Positions 8,906 to 16,558 of a stretch of DNA of 64,000 nt are shown one piece after another (within the stretch, counting starts at the first letter, position 1; every line of letters begins with the position of its first letter). The position numbers and the translations under genes were made by a program. This DNA comes from Janthinobacterium lividum (lineage in GTDB: Bacteria; Pseudomonadota; Gammaproteobacteria; Burkholderiales; Burkholderiaceae_D): the NCBI RefSeq assembly GCF_034424625.1, contig NZ_CP139976.1, positions 682,001-746,000 of the forward strand, given 5' to 3'. The notes beneath the pieces were generated by a model. It was given only the letters and a program-made list of their open reading frames with translations, had not been told where the DNA came from and ran no database searches.

Positions 8906-10543
8906 ATGCATACCATGAACCGTCTTGCCGCCGCCATCGTGCTGGCGTTTTCCAGCATCACCGTGCCGGCGCTGGCTTTGGACGCCGCACCCGTTGTTGC
9001 CGCTGCGCCGGCGCCCGCGCCCGCCTTCGATCTTGACCGCGACGTTGCCACCGCCCTGAAAGTGTTCGACGTGCCCGGCATGGCGATCGCCATCGTCAAG
9101 GATGGCAAGGTCGTCACCGCCAGGGGCTTTGGCGTACGCAAGCTGGGCGAACCGGCCGCTGTCGATGCGCAGACCCTGTTCGAAGTGGCATCGAATTCGA
9201 AAGGCTTCACGGCCGCCGCGCTGGCCATGCTGGTCGACGAGGGCAAGCTGGCCTGGGACGATCCTGTCACCAAGCACTTGCCCGGTTTCCAGATGCACGA
9301 TTCCTACGTGACGGGTGCCATGACCATCCGCGACCTGCTCACGCACCGCAGTGGCCTGGGCCTGGGCGCGGGCGACTTGCTGTGGTGGCCGACCACCACG
9401 TTCAGCACCGACGAAATCATCGAGAAGCTGCGCTACATCCGTCCGGCCACGAGTTTTCGCAACAGCTATGCCTACGATAACCTGCTGTATATCGTGGCCG
9501 GCAAGATCATCGCCGACAAGGCGGGGAAAAGCTGGGGCGAGGCCATGCATGAACGCATCCTGGCGCCGCTGGGCATGACGGGCACCACCACCAGCCTGCT
9601 TGAAAACGCGGGCAAGTCCGACGTCGCCAGTGCGCACAGCAAGATCGACGGCAAGATCGCCGCCGTCAAGTCCATGCCCGTGCCGAATGCCGTAGGCGCC
9701 GTCGGCATCAACACGAATGCGGAAGATATCGCCAAGTGGATGATGGTGCTGCTCGACGGCGGCAAGATCGCCGGCGTGAAGGACAAGGATGGCAAGGACG
9801 CGCGCCTGTTCAGTGAAAAGCAGGGCCGCGAGATGTGGACGGCGCAAACGCCGATCAAGATTTCCGAGCCGAAGCCGGCACTGGCCGCAACGAAACCGAA
9901 TTTCAGCGCATATGGACTGGGCTTCCAGCTGCGCGACTACAAGGGCATGAAAGTGGCCATGCACGGCGGCGCGCTGCAAGGATTTTATTCGCGCGTGGTG
10001 ATGGTGCCGGAAGCAAAGCTGGGCGTGGCCATTCTGACCAATGCGGAAAATGGCGGTTCCATGACGGCGCTGCAATGGCGCATCCTCGACCATTACCTGC
10101 AGGCGGCGCCGTCGGACTGGCTGGCGCTGGTGGCCAAGGTGGAGCAGGACCAGCATGCCGAGGAAGTGAAAAAGCAGGGCAAGGCGTCGAGCGCACGTGC
10201 GGCCAGATCGCAGCCATCGCTGCCGCTGGCGGCGTACGACGGCGAGTACGAGGATGCCTGGTATGGCAAGGTCACTATCCGTCCGGAAGGCAAGAAGCAC
10301 ATCCTCAGCTTTACGCGCACGCCGGACCTGACGGGCGAGCTGGAACACTGGCAGCACGACACCTTCATCGTGCGCTGGAAGGAGCGCAATTTCAACGCCG
10401 ATGCCTACGTGACGTTCTCGCTCAATCCCGATGGCAGCATCGACCGGGTAAAAATGGCGCCGGTGTCGGCCGAGACGGATTTCAGCTACGACTTCCAGGA
10501 TCTGAGCTTGGTGCCGGTGAAGCCGAAGGAAGCAAAGAAATAA
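8906..10543 (+). CDS. Exported serine hydrolase, beta-lactamase class C / penicillin-binding fold
   Basis: 545 residues from the ATG at 8906; a TTG at 8891 in frame is less likely because the signal peptide begins at MHTMNRLAAAIVLAF. Active-site motifs are SxxK (S96-N-S-K99), YxN (Y190-D-N192) and H353-G-G in place of KTG, the pattern of the beta-lactamase-related/esterase family (PF00144). The C-terminal about 120 residues resemble the DUF3471 domain often attached to these hydrolases. Role: probably a periplasmic peptidase or esterase; a true beta-lactamase function is not indicated. It follows the LTA4H-like peptidase by 22 bases and is closed by an intrinsic terminator. Confidence 0.85.
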   Translation: MHTMNRLAAAIVLAFSSITVPALALDAAPVVAAAPAPAPAFDLDRDVATALKVFDVPGMAIAIVKDGKVVTARGFGVRKLGEPAAVDAQTLFEVASNSKGFTAAALAMLVDEGKLAWDDPVTKHLPGFQMHDSYVTGAMTIRDLLTHRSGLGLGAGDLLWWPTTTFSTDEIIEKLRYIRPATSFRNSYAYDNLLYIVAGKIIADKAGKSWGEAMHERILAPLGMTGTTTSLLENAGKSDVASAHSKIDGKIAAVKSMPVPNAVGAVGINTNAEDIAKWMMVLLDGGKIAGVKDKDGKDARLFSEKQGREMWTAQTPIKISEPKPALAATKPNFSAYGLGFQLRDYKGMKVAMHGGALQGFYSRVVMVPEAKLGVAILTNAENGGSMTALQWRILDHYLQAAPSDWLALVAKVEQDQHAEEVKKQGKASSARAARSQPSLPLAAYDGEYEDAWYGKVTIRPEGKKHILSFTRTPDLTGELEHWQHDTFIVRWKERNFNADAYVTFSLNPDGSIDRVKMAPVSAETDFSYDFQDLSLVPVKPKEAKK

Positions 10544-10557
10544 GGTATCGATACAAG

Positions 10558-10585
10558 AACCGCAGCCTGTGCTGCGGTTTTTTTT
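10558..10585 (+). terminator. Rho-independent terminator after serine hydrolase
   Basis: A perfect nine-base stem (AACCGCAGC / GCTGCGGTT) with a four-base loop, running directly into eight to nine T residues, 14 bases after the hydrolase stop codon. Confidence 0.93.
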
Positions 10586-10822
10586 CGCCTGTTTCCATGC
10601 AAATGCACGGCAGGAGGGCGGCGGGCCAGTTTTTATTCCATGAAATGGGATGAAAAAGAAACGTTATCTTGTTTTCTTGTTTGCGTATTTATTAACTTTT
10701 CAAGGTGTTACTATTTCCGTGCGCCACGAAATTCGTCTCTCGACAGGCAGTTTCTGGCGGCTGGCGTCTTTGTCTTCCAGTGGTTTTATATAACAACTCA
10801 ACTCTTTGGGAACGGGATAAAA

Positions 10823-11017
10823 ATGATCAATGTGAAAAAAGCCGTATTTGTCTTTTGCGCCGCCGTCGGTTTTGCCGGCGCCATCAGTTCTTCCGCATAT
10901 GCCCTGCCAACCCGTGAAACCTGCGAGGAAGCCTATACCGCGTGCGTGACGGATGGCGATGCCAGCTCCTGCTCCCTGGTCAAGCGCCTGTGTGGCGTGT
11001 ACGGCATTTACCTGTAA
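10823..11017 (+). CDS. Small secreted Cys-rich protein (C-x6-C-x8-C-x6-C)
   Basis: 64 residues from the ATG at 10,823, chosen because a signal peptide (VKKAVFVFCAAVGFAGA, cleavage near SAYA) starts there; the frame opens earlier, but those codons lie in an AT-rich leader. The mature part is about 36 residues with four cysteines in symmetric spacing, C-x6-C-x8-C-x6-C. Cysteines seven apart fall on one helix face, so a disulfide-stapled helical hairpin is plausible. The same core spacing occurs in the protein at 38,714-38,902. I do not recognise a named family. The 180-base leader is clearly more AT-rich than its surroundings and includes a possible extended -10 (TGTTACTAT at 10,706-10,714). 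Confidence 0.7.
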   Translation: MINVKKAVFVFCAAVGFAGAISSSAYALPTRETCEEAYTACVTDGDASSCSLVKRLCGVYGIYL

Positions 11018-11035
11018 GGCGCGCTGCGCGCACAG

Positions 11036-11078
11036 GACGATGGCGGCCACCGTTTCGGCCCGCCGCCATCGTCTTGTC
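11036..11078. terminator. Long hairpin between convergent genes
   Basis: A perfect 12-base inverted repeat (GACGATGGCGGC at 11,036-11,047 and its complement at 11,062-11,073) sits between the Cys-rich gene and the convergent methyltransferase gene. On the plus strand it is followed by TTGT, only a weak T-run, so termination is likely but not textbook. Confidence 0.6.
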
Positions 11079-11084
11079 AGTGAC

Positions 11085-11915
11085 TCAGGGCTTGACGAAT
11101 TTCAGGGTCATGCGGTCGCTCTCGCCGATGGCCGTGTATTTGGCCCGGTCCACATCCTTGTTGGCATAGGTCGGTGGCAGCGCCCACACACCGCCCTGGT
11201 GGTCGGCATGGTCCTTCGGATTGGCGTTGATGTCCGACTTGGCCGCCAGTTTGAAACCTGCGCCTTCGGCCAGCTTGATCACATACGCTTCGTGCATGTA
11301 GCCGCTGCTGGCCGTGGCATCCTGCGCCTTGTTGGCCGGCAGGCGGTGCTCGACGACGCCGAACACGCCGCCCGGTTTCAGGCTGTCATACACTTCCTTG
11401 AACAAGGTCTGCATGCCGGCTTCGCCGATGGGTATCCAGTTGTGAATATTGCGGAAGGTGAGCACCATGTCGGCCGTGCCCTTGGGCGCGATGCGGTAGG
11501 TGGTGGGGGGCGCGAAGGCGCCGATTTCCACCTTGCCGAAAGCCGCCGGGTTGGCGTCGAGCTTTTGCTGGAAGCGCGCCGCGCCACGGCGGGCGCCTTC
11601 GCTGCTTGACTGCGGGTCGTTGCCGGCGGCGATCAGCTTGCCGTTGTCGCGCAGGTAGGGCGCCAGGATCTCCGTGTACCAGCCGCCGCCGGGCGCCAGT
11701 TCCACCACCGTCATGGTCGGCTTGATGCCGAAGAACGCCAGCGTTTCATACGGATGGCGGGCGCTGTCGCGCAGCGCGTTGGCCGGCGTGCGCGCACTGC
11801 CGGCGATGGCCGCCTTCAGGGCCGCGTCGCCCGCATCGGCGGCCAGTGCCGCACCGCTGCCGCCACAGGCCAGCATGACCGTCAAGGCCGCGGCCAGGGT
11901 TACTCGCTTCATCAT
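11085..11915 (-). CDS. Exported class I SAM-dependent methyltransferase-like protein
   Basis: About 276 residues. Three consecutive ATGs near 11,918-11,910 compete; GGAG at 11,925-11,922 is best placed for the second (11,915). The N-terminus is a signal peptide (KRVTLAAALTVMLACGG...ALAA). The mature protein has a Rossmann methyltransferase core with VELAPGGGWYTEILAPYL as motif I and LKPGGVFGVVEHR near motif IV. Related exported proteins are common in proteobacteria, but the acceptor and the source of SAM in the periplasm are unknown, so a role other than methyl transfer is possible. It is convergent with the Cys-rich gene. Confidence 0.82.
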   Translation of the reverse strand: MMKRVTLAAALTVMLACGGSGAALAADAGDAALKAAIAGSARTPANALRDSARHPYETLAFFGIKPTMTVVELAPGGGWYTEILAPYLRDNGKLIAAGNDPQSSSEGARRGAARFQQKLDANPAAFGKVEIGAFAPPTTYRIAPKGTADMVLTFRNIHNWIPIGEAGMQTLFKEVYDSLKPGGVFGVVEHRLPANKAQDATASSGYMHEAYVIKLAEGAGFKLAAKSDINANPKDHADHQGGVWALPPTYANKDVDRAKYTAIGESDRMTLKFVKP

Positions 11916-12000
11916 CATATGCTCCATGCGTGATTGGGTCGGTTGCTCAATTGGTGGCGATCGCCATCAACGCCGATCATCGGGCAAGGACGCTGGCCGG

Positions 12001-12660
12001 TCAAGCGGATTCCGTCCCCCATGCGGCGGCATATGCGGGCATTTCGCTGGTGTTGAGTGCATCGGCGATGGCCGTGCCCCGCCCGTGCGTAAACGGCAGT
12101 TCGCCCGTCCAGACGGCATGCGCCATGTCGCCCGCGTCGTCGAGCGGGCCGCCCTTGCGCTGCTTGACGGCGCATTCGTCGAGCGCGATGCGCAGCACGG
12201 TGGTGGCCGCGTATTCCTTGGCGCTGCCGCCGCGCACCTGGGCCAGGCGTCCCGGCGCCAGTTTTTCCATCAGCGCATCCATGGCCGCATGCTGCTGGCC
12301 GATATCGCTTACTTTTTCAAACTGCCCGTACACCATCGCCGAGCGGTAGTTCATCGTGTGATTGAAGGCGGAGCGCGCCAGCACCAGGCCGTCGAGATGG
12401 CTCACCGTCACGCACACATCGGTATCGTGCAAGAGCTGCTTGAGCATGCGGCTGCCGTTCGAGCCATGGATGTACAGGTAGCCGCCGATGCGCCAGCAGG
12501 CGGTCGGGATGCAATGGCTGCCCGTGTCGTCGCGGAAGGCGATATGGCACAGGTAGGCGGCATCGACGATGGCGTACAGGGTGGCTTGCTCGTAGCTGGC
12601 CAGTTCGGCGACGCGGCGCACGCGGGTACGGGGGCTGGGAGGCAGGGCGGTAGCGGTCAT
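12001..12660 (-). CDS. Pyridoxamine 5'-phosphate oxidase-like FMN-binding protein
   Basis: 219 residues. The split-barrel flavin-binding fold is indicated by ATLYAIVDAAYLCHIAF, PTACWRIGGYLYIHGS and DVCVTVSHLDGLVLARS, as in the NimA-related/Pyridox_ox_2 branch of the PPOX family. Such proteins bind FMN or heme and reduce small compounds; true PNPOx activity is not expected from this branch. The start at 12,660 begins MTATALPPS. It is transcribed divergently from a MocR (GntR-aminotransferase) regulator whose ATG is 105 bases away, so the two probably share a control region and the regulator may govern this gene. Confidence 0.82.
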   Translation of the reverse strand: MTATALPPSPRTRVRRVAELASYEQATLYAIVDAAYLCHIAFRDDTGSHCIPTACWRIGGYLYIHGSNGSRMLKQLLHDTDVCVTVSHLDGLVLARSAFNHTMNYRSAMVYGQFEKVSDIGQQHAAMDALMEKLAPGRLAQVRGGSAKEYAATTVLRIALDECAVKQRKGGPLDDAGDMAHAVWTGELPFTHGRGTAIADALNTSEMPAYAAAWGTESA

Positions 12661-12765
12661 GGCGGAAGTCCGGTTGGTTGAAGAAGCAGGCCGCACTATA
12701 ATCGGCATCTGGCCCTGAAAAAAGATCCAGAACCGACAAATAATTTGGAGCCACCAAGGAAACGC

Positions 12766-14307
12766 ATGGATTTTGCTTTGCTGCTTGATGCATTCGAGCG
12801 CACGCACCGCGAGCGGGGCTGGCCGCGCCAGCGCCTGCTGCATGAATGCCTGCGCGCGGCGATCCGCAACGGGCAGCTGGCGCCCGGTACGCGGCTGGCC
12901 GCCACGCGCGTGCTGGCCGCCGAACTGGGACTGGCGCGCAATACCGTGCTGTACGCCTACGAGCAATTGGCCAGCGAAGGGTTTGTCTTGCCGGACCGGC
13001 GCGGCACCGTCGTCGCCGGCAGCGCCGGCATGCCGGAAGCCGTGCCGGCGGCCGGCAGCAAGGATGGCTTGTCGCGCCGCGCCCGGCATTTGCGCGGCGT
13101 GGCGGGACAGGATGTGAATGCGGCGCTGGTGTTTCCCGCCGACGCCATGGGCGCGTTCGCGCCTGGCGTGCCGGCGCTCGATGAATTCCCGCTGGCGCAG
13201 TGGCGGCGCATGCTGGACCGCGCATGGCGGGCGCTGACGCCGCGCCAGCTCAATTACGGCGACCCTGCCGGCGAGCCGCAGCTGCGCATGGCCATCGCCG
13301 AGCATTTGCGCGCCGCGCGCGGCGTCGTCTGCGATGCGGGCCAGGTGTTCATCACGGACGGCACGCAGAGCAGCCTCGATGTCTGCCTGCGCGCCTTTGC
13401 CGACCAGGGCGATACCTTGTGGATCGAGCATCCCGGCTATGGCGGCGCGCTGGCTGCGGGCCGCGGCGCCGGCTTGCAGGTGACGGGCATCGCCGTTGAC
13501 ATGGATGGCATCGCGCCGACGGATGACGACTGGCGCGAGACGCCGCCGCGCCTGATCTACACCACGCCGTCGCACCAGTATCCGACGGGCAGCGTGCTCA
13601 GTCCCGCGCGCCGCATGGCGCTGCTCGAACGCGCGCGCGCGGCCGGCGCCTTGATCATCGAAGACGATTACGACAGCGAATTTCGCCATGGCGGCCCGCC
13701 CCTGGCCGCCATGCAGGGACTGGTGGCCGACGCGCCCGTCGTGTACCTGGGCACCTTCAGCAAGACCATGTTTCCCGCCTTGCGCATCGCCTTTATCGTC
13801 GTGCCGTCCGCGCTGGCCGGCGCCTTCGCGCAGATGCAGGCGCAGGGCGCCGCGCGCGGACGGGTAGCCGAACAGCTGGCGCTGGCCGACTTCCTGCGCA
13901 GCGGCCTGTTTGCGCGCCACGTGCGCCGCATGCGCCACGTGCGCCGCATGCGCCACGTGCGCCGCATGCGCCGCCTGTACCGCCAGCGCCGCGACGCCTT
14001 GAGCGAGGCCTTGCAGCGCCATGCGTGTGGCGGCGCGGCCATCCATGGCGGCACGGCCGGCATGCACCTGGCGCTGCGTTTTCATGAAGCGGAATGGGAT
14101 GACCTGGCGCTGAGCCGGAGCGCCGCGCAGGACGGCATCGTGGCGCTGGCCCTGTCCGCGCATGGAACGGGAGAAGGGATGGGCTGGAACGGGTTCCTGC
14201 TCGGTTATGCGCAGGTGCCGGCCGAGAACATGGACGGCCTGGCACGCCGCCTGGGTGCGCTGCTTGCGCAAGCTGGCGCGGCTGGGCAGGCGAAGCGGTC
14301 ACAATAG
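12766..14307 (+). CDS. MocR/PdxR-type transcriptional regulator (GntR wHTH + aminotransferase fold)
   Basis: 513 residues from the ATG at 12,766, which has an AAGGAAACGC ribosome binding site; a TTG seven codons earlier is rejected. Residues about 15-80 are a GntR winged helix (GTRLAATRVLAAELGLARNTV). The rest is a type I PLP aminotransferase-like domain with the PLP-lysine motif TFSKTMFPALRIAF and the IIEDDYDSEFR aspartate motif. MocR regulators sense PLP or its adducts and often activate a divergent gene. The divergent neighbour is a PPOX-family flavoprotein, so a link to vitamin B6 or amine metabolism is plausible. An in-frame, exact threefold 18-bp repeat (RHVRRM) interrupts the C-terminal domain. 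Confidence 0.92.
   Translation: MDFALLLDAFERTHRERGWPRQRLLHECLRAAIRNGQLAPGTRLAATRVLAAELGLARNTVLYAYEQLASEGFVLPDRRGTVVAGSAGMPEAVPAAGSKDGLSRRARHLRGVAGQDVNAALVFPADAMGAFAPGVPALDEFPLAQWRRMLDRAWRALTPRQLNYGDPAGEPQLRMAIAEHLRAARGVVCDAGQVFITDGTQSSLDVCLRAFADQGDTLWIEHPGYGGALAAGRGAGLQVTGIAVDMDGIAPTDDDWRETPPRLIYTTPSHQYPTGSVLSPARRMALLERARAAGALIIEDDYDSEFRHGGPPLAAMQGLVADAPVVYLGTFSKTMFPALRIAFIVVPSALAGAFAQMQAQGAARGRVAEQLALADFLRSGLFARHVRRMRHVRRMRHVRRMRRLYRQRRDALSEALQRHACGGAAIHGGTAGMHLALRFHEAEWDDLALSRSAAQDGIVALALSAHGTGEGMGWNGFLLGYAQVPAENMDGLARRLGALLAQAGAAGQAKRSQ
13915..13968 (+). repeat. Three exact 18-bp tandem repeats inside the MocR gene
   Basis: CGCCACGTGCGCCGCATG occurs three times in direct succession, each copy encoding RHVRRM and followed by a partial unit. 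The unit length is a multiple of three, so copy-number change keeps the frame. It lies just before the RLYRQRRDAL helix of the aminotransferase domain. Confidence 0.97.
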
Positions 14308-14338
14308 GCCTTTGCCAGGACGAGGAAGAGGACTACCC

Positions 14339-14944
14339 ATGATACTGAGCTGGAAAGCCCCGGTTGATTACCATGACAAACTGACCGGCTCCTACGACAA
14401 GGAATGTGGATCCTATGAGACGGCTGGATCGAACTTCGACTATCTGGCGCTGCTGCAGGGGGCTCCGTATCCGTTCGGTATGGACAGGCCCCCCGTGCAT
14501 TTCGTCTGCACCCGGGAAAGGCTCCTGAAACATGACTGTCTGTGGCTGCTGGGGGACGTGCCGCTGGTCTCGGCCCGCCTGGCCGGGTTCCTTGCCGGCG
14601 CCGCCGGCCAGGACGTGGAATTGCTCGCTCCCGCCTGCATCATGGCGGGCGGTGAACCTGTGGAGCAGCCGTTTTACATCGTGAATGCGACGCAACACGT
14701 ACAGACGGTGGACCTCGAACGTTCAATCGCGGAAAAAGATGACAAGGGCAACGTCATCTACTTCACGCGGACGTTTTTGCGCGACGAGGAACTGGCGCCC
14801 AGGCAGATCGCCAGGGATGCGCAATCGGGTGACCTGTTGATCTCCAGCGAGCTCGCTGGCCTGATGAAAGCCGCGCGCTTCAACGGCGGCAAGAGCCTGG
14901 GGTTTTATCGCGCCGCAGGAAACTGGCAGCCTGTCCTGGAATGA
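14339..14944 (+). CDS. Imm11/DUF1629-like immunity family protein (orphan)
   Basis: 201 residues from the ATG at 14,339 (GAGGAAGAGGAC just upstream). The central LLGDVPLVSARLAGFLAG, the YIVNATQHVQTVDLERS block and the C-terminal LLISSELAGLMKAARFNG match the layout of DUF1629/Imm11 proteins (PF07791), immunity partners of polymorphic toxins. No toxin, Rhs, VgrG or HNH-type gene is nearby, so it is an orphan: either protection against foreign toxins or a domesticated role. It lies 31 bases after the MocR gene in the same direction and may be cotranscribed. Assignment rests on remembered family patterns. Confidence 0.6.
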   Translation: MILSWKAPVDYHDKLTGSYDKECGSYETAGSNFDYLALLQGAPYPFGMDRPPVHFVCTRERLLKHDCLWLLGDVPLVSARLAGFLAGAAGQDVELLAPACIMAGGEPVEQPFYIVNATQHVQTVDLERSIAEKDDKGNVIYFTRTFLRDEELAPRQIARDAQSGDLLISSELAGLMKAARFNGGKSLGFYRAAGNWQPVLE

Positions 14945-14955
14945 GATCGCATGGC

Positions 14956-15735
14956 TTACTGCTGGTCCTGCATCCACTGCTTCAAGCCATTGACCCAGTT
15001 CTTGGCGGGCAGGTTGAACTGCTTCCTGATGGCGGCGGCGCGTTCGTATAAATCGCTGAAGTCGAGCGATGGCGATTTTTTGAAGGCCAGCACGACGATG
15101 TTTTCATCTTCCATTTCCGGCACCCAGACGACGGCGTCGAAAACCAGTTCCATCGCCTGTAGATTCTTGTCGTAGTTGGGGAAGTCGCCGAAGACATTCG
15201 TGCACATGATGCCGTCGTCGGCCAGGCAGTCGTGGCAAGCCTGGTAGAACTCTGGCGTGTCGAGCACAGGACCGCGCGCGTCTTCGTCGTACAGGTCCAC
15301 TTGCAGCGCGTCGACCGTGCCGTGGTTGGCAGGATCGAGCACGAAGTCGAGCGCATTCATTTCACGCACATCGAGGCGCGCGTCGTTCGGCGGCAGCGCG
15401 AACTGGGCGCCGCAGATGGCGATCACGTTCGGATTGAGTTCGATGGCCGTGACCGTGGCGTCGGGGAAGCGGCGGTAGCTGAATTTGGTCAGCGCGGCGC
15501 TGCCCAGTCCCAGCTGTACGATGCGTTTGGGCTGCGTCTTGAACAGCATCCACATCATCATCATCTGCACGTATTCGAGCTCGATGGCATCTGGCTTGTC
15601 CAGGCGCATGGCGCCCTGCACCCACTTGGTTCCCAGGTGCAGGTAACGGATGCCGCGGTGTTCGGTGGTGGTGGCAGGCGGGTGGCCCGGGTGGCTGAAA
15701 GCGGTATGGCTGGTGGAGGTAAAGTCGGTCGTCAT
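14956..15735 (-). CDS. Spermidine synthase-like methyltransferase-fold protein
   Basis: 259 residues. The fold markers are IVQLGLGSAALTKFSYRRFP (nucleotide-binding glycine loop), VTAIELNPNVI (motif II acidic residue), VDALQVDLYDEDARGPVL and a late DDGIMCTNVFGD. This is the pattern of SpeE-like proteins without the full polyamine-binding domain, often annotated as spermidine synthase or SAM-dependent methyltransferase. Whether it makes polyamines is uncertain. It is convergent with the Imm11-like gene and followed upstream by a PEP-CTERM gene on the same strand, separated by a terminator. Confidence 0.8.
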   Translation of the reverse strand: MTTDFTSTSHTAFSHPGHPPATTTEHRGIRYLHLGTKWVQGAMRLDKPDAIELEYVQMMMMWMLFKTQPKRIVQLGLGSAALTKFSYRRFPDATVTAIELNPNVIAICGAQFALPPNDARLDVREMNALDFVLDPANHGTVDALQVDLYDEDARGPVLDTPEFYQACHDCLADDGIMCTNVFGDFPNYDKNLQAMELVFDAVVWVPEMEDENIVVLAFKKSPSLDFSDLYERAAAIRKQFNLPAKNWVNGLKQWMQDQQ

Positions 15736-15757
15736 GGCGCCAGTTTAGCAGCCGGGT

Positions 15758-15785
15758 GAAAAAAAGACGCCGCAGCGTCTTTTGG
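15758..15785 (-). terminator. Rho-independent terminator after PEP-CTERM gene
   Basis: On the minus strand AAAAGACGC TGCG GCGTCTTTTTTTT forms a stem with a long T-run, ten bases after the PEP-CTERM stop codon. It isolates this gene from the spermidine-synthase-like gene downstream. Confidence 0.85.
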
Positions 15786-15794
15786 GTGGTGCGC

Positions 15795-16319
15795 TCAAGA
15801 TTGCTTGCGGCGTCGTGCCAGGAAGCCCAGTATGCCCAGGCCGGCCAGCAGCATGCCATACGTTTCCGGTTCAGGAACGGGCGCCAGGTTCAGGTTGAAG
15901 GTGCCGCCATAGCTGCCGCCGTTGCTGTTGCCCATGACGGTGAGGACCATCGGACCGTTGAACAGCAGTGTGGTTGGCGCCAGCACCTCGCCCTGGGCAT
16001 AGCCGAAGACAGTGGGGCCGCCAAAACCGGTCAGGGATATGCCGTTCAGATTGGCGCTGGTGAAGTTGATGGAAGCCGGGTCGCTGCCCGTGACCGACAG
16101 GTTGGCCAGGAAGGCTTGCGCGGTCGAACCGAAAGTCGCGTCGGGAGTGAACGTGAACGTATCGGTAAAGACGCCTAGCGGCGTGGGAGTGGCGTTGAAG
16201 CCCCCCGTCCACAGGTTGCCCGTGGTGTTGGTCAGATTGATGGTGTACGACGCAGCATATGCGCTACCGATGGTTGCAGCGCCCAGTACCGCTGCTGCGA
16301 TGAGTGATTTCAGTTTCAT
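15795..16319 (-). CDS. FxDxF-type PEP-CTERM sorting domain protein
   Basis: 174 residues: signal peptide (1-22, ending SAYA), a Thr/Asn/Gly-rich beta-type body containing FTDTFTF (the FxDxF hallmark), and a C-terminal PEP-CTERM tripartite signal, PVPEPETYGMLLAGLGILGFLARRRKQS. In bacteria with the EpsH exosortase this tail directs anchoring and processing at the cell surface, usually together with exopolysaccharide genes. No exosortase gene is in the window. Its 5' flank is about 240 bases of AT-rich DNA. Function of the body domain is unknown. Confidence 0.92.
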   Translation of the reverse strand: MKLKSLIAAAVLGAATIGSAYAASYTINLTNTTGNLWTGGFNATPTPLGVFTDTFTFTPDATFGSTAQAFLANLSVTGSDPASINFTSANLNGISLTGFGGPTVFGYAQGEVLAPTTLLFNGPMVLTVMGNSNGGSYGGTFNLNLAPVPEPETYGMLLAGLGILGFLARRRKQS

Positions 16320-16558
16320 ATTTATCCCCGCGAAAAAACGATTAATGTTTCAAAAAAAACCGTGCCGCTCAGATAAATTATCGCCACGACATTTCATTGT
16401 CAATGAGCTATTTTTATATCATTATGCAAACTTAAATAGCTTATTTCTAACACACGGGCATGGCGCTCATGAAGTTGCAATATTAAAAACTCTAATTGTC
16501 AATATTGTACCGAAAAATAATTGCGCAGCGTGTGATGAAAAAATCGTTACGCCAGTAA
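16320..16558. other. AT-rich intergenic region upstream of PEP-CTERM gene
   Basis: About 240 bases, strongly AT-rich compared with the flanks. It holds the promoter region of the PEP-CTERM gene and the 3' side of the kinase gene. No convincing coding sequence or hairpin terminator was seen. Confidence 0.6.

Noticed and set aside
13915..13968. Tandem repeat considered as a CRISPR fragment
   Set aside because: Units are contiguous without spacers and lie in frame inside a gene.
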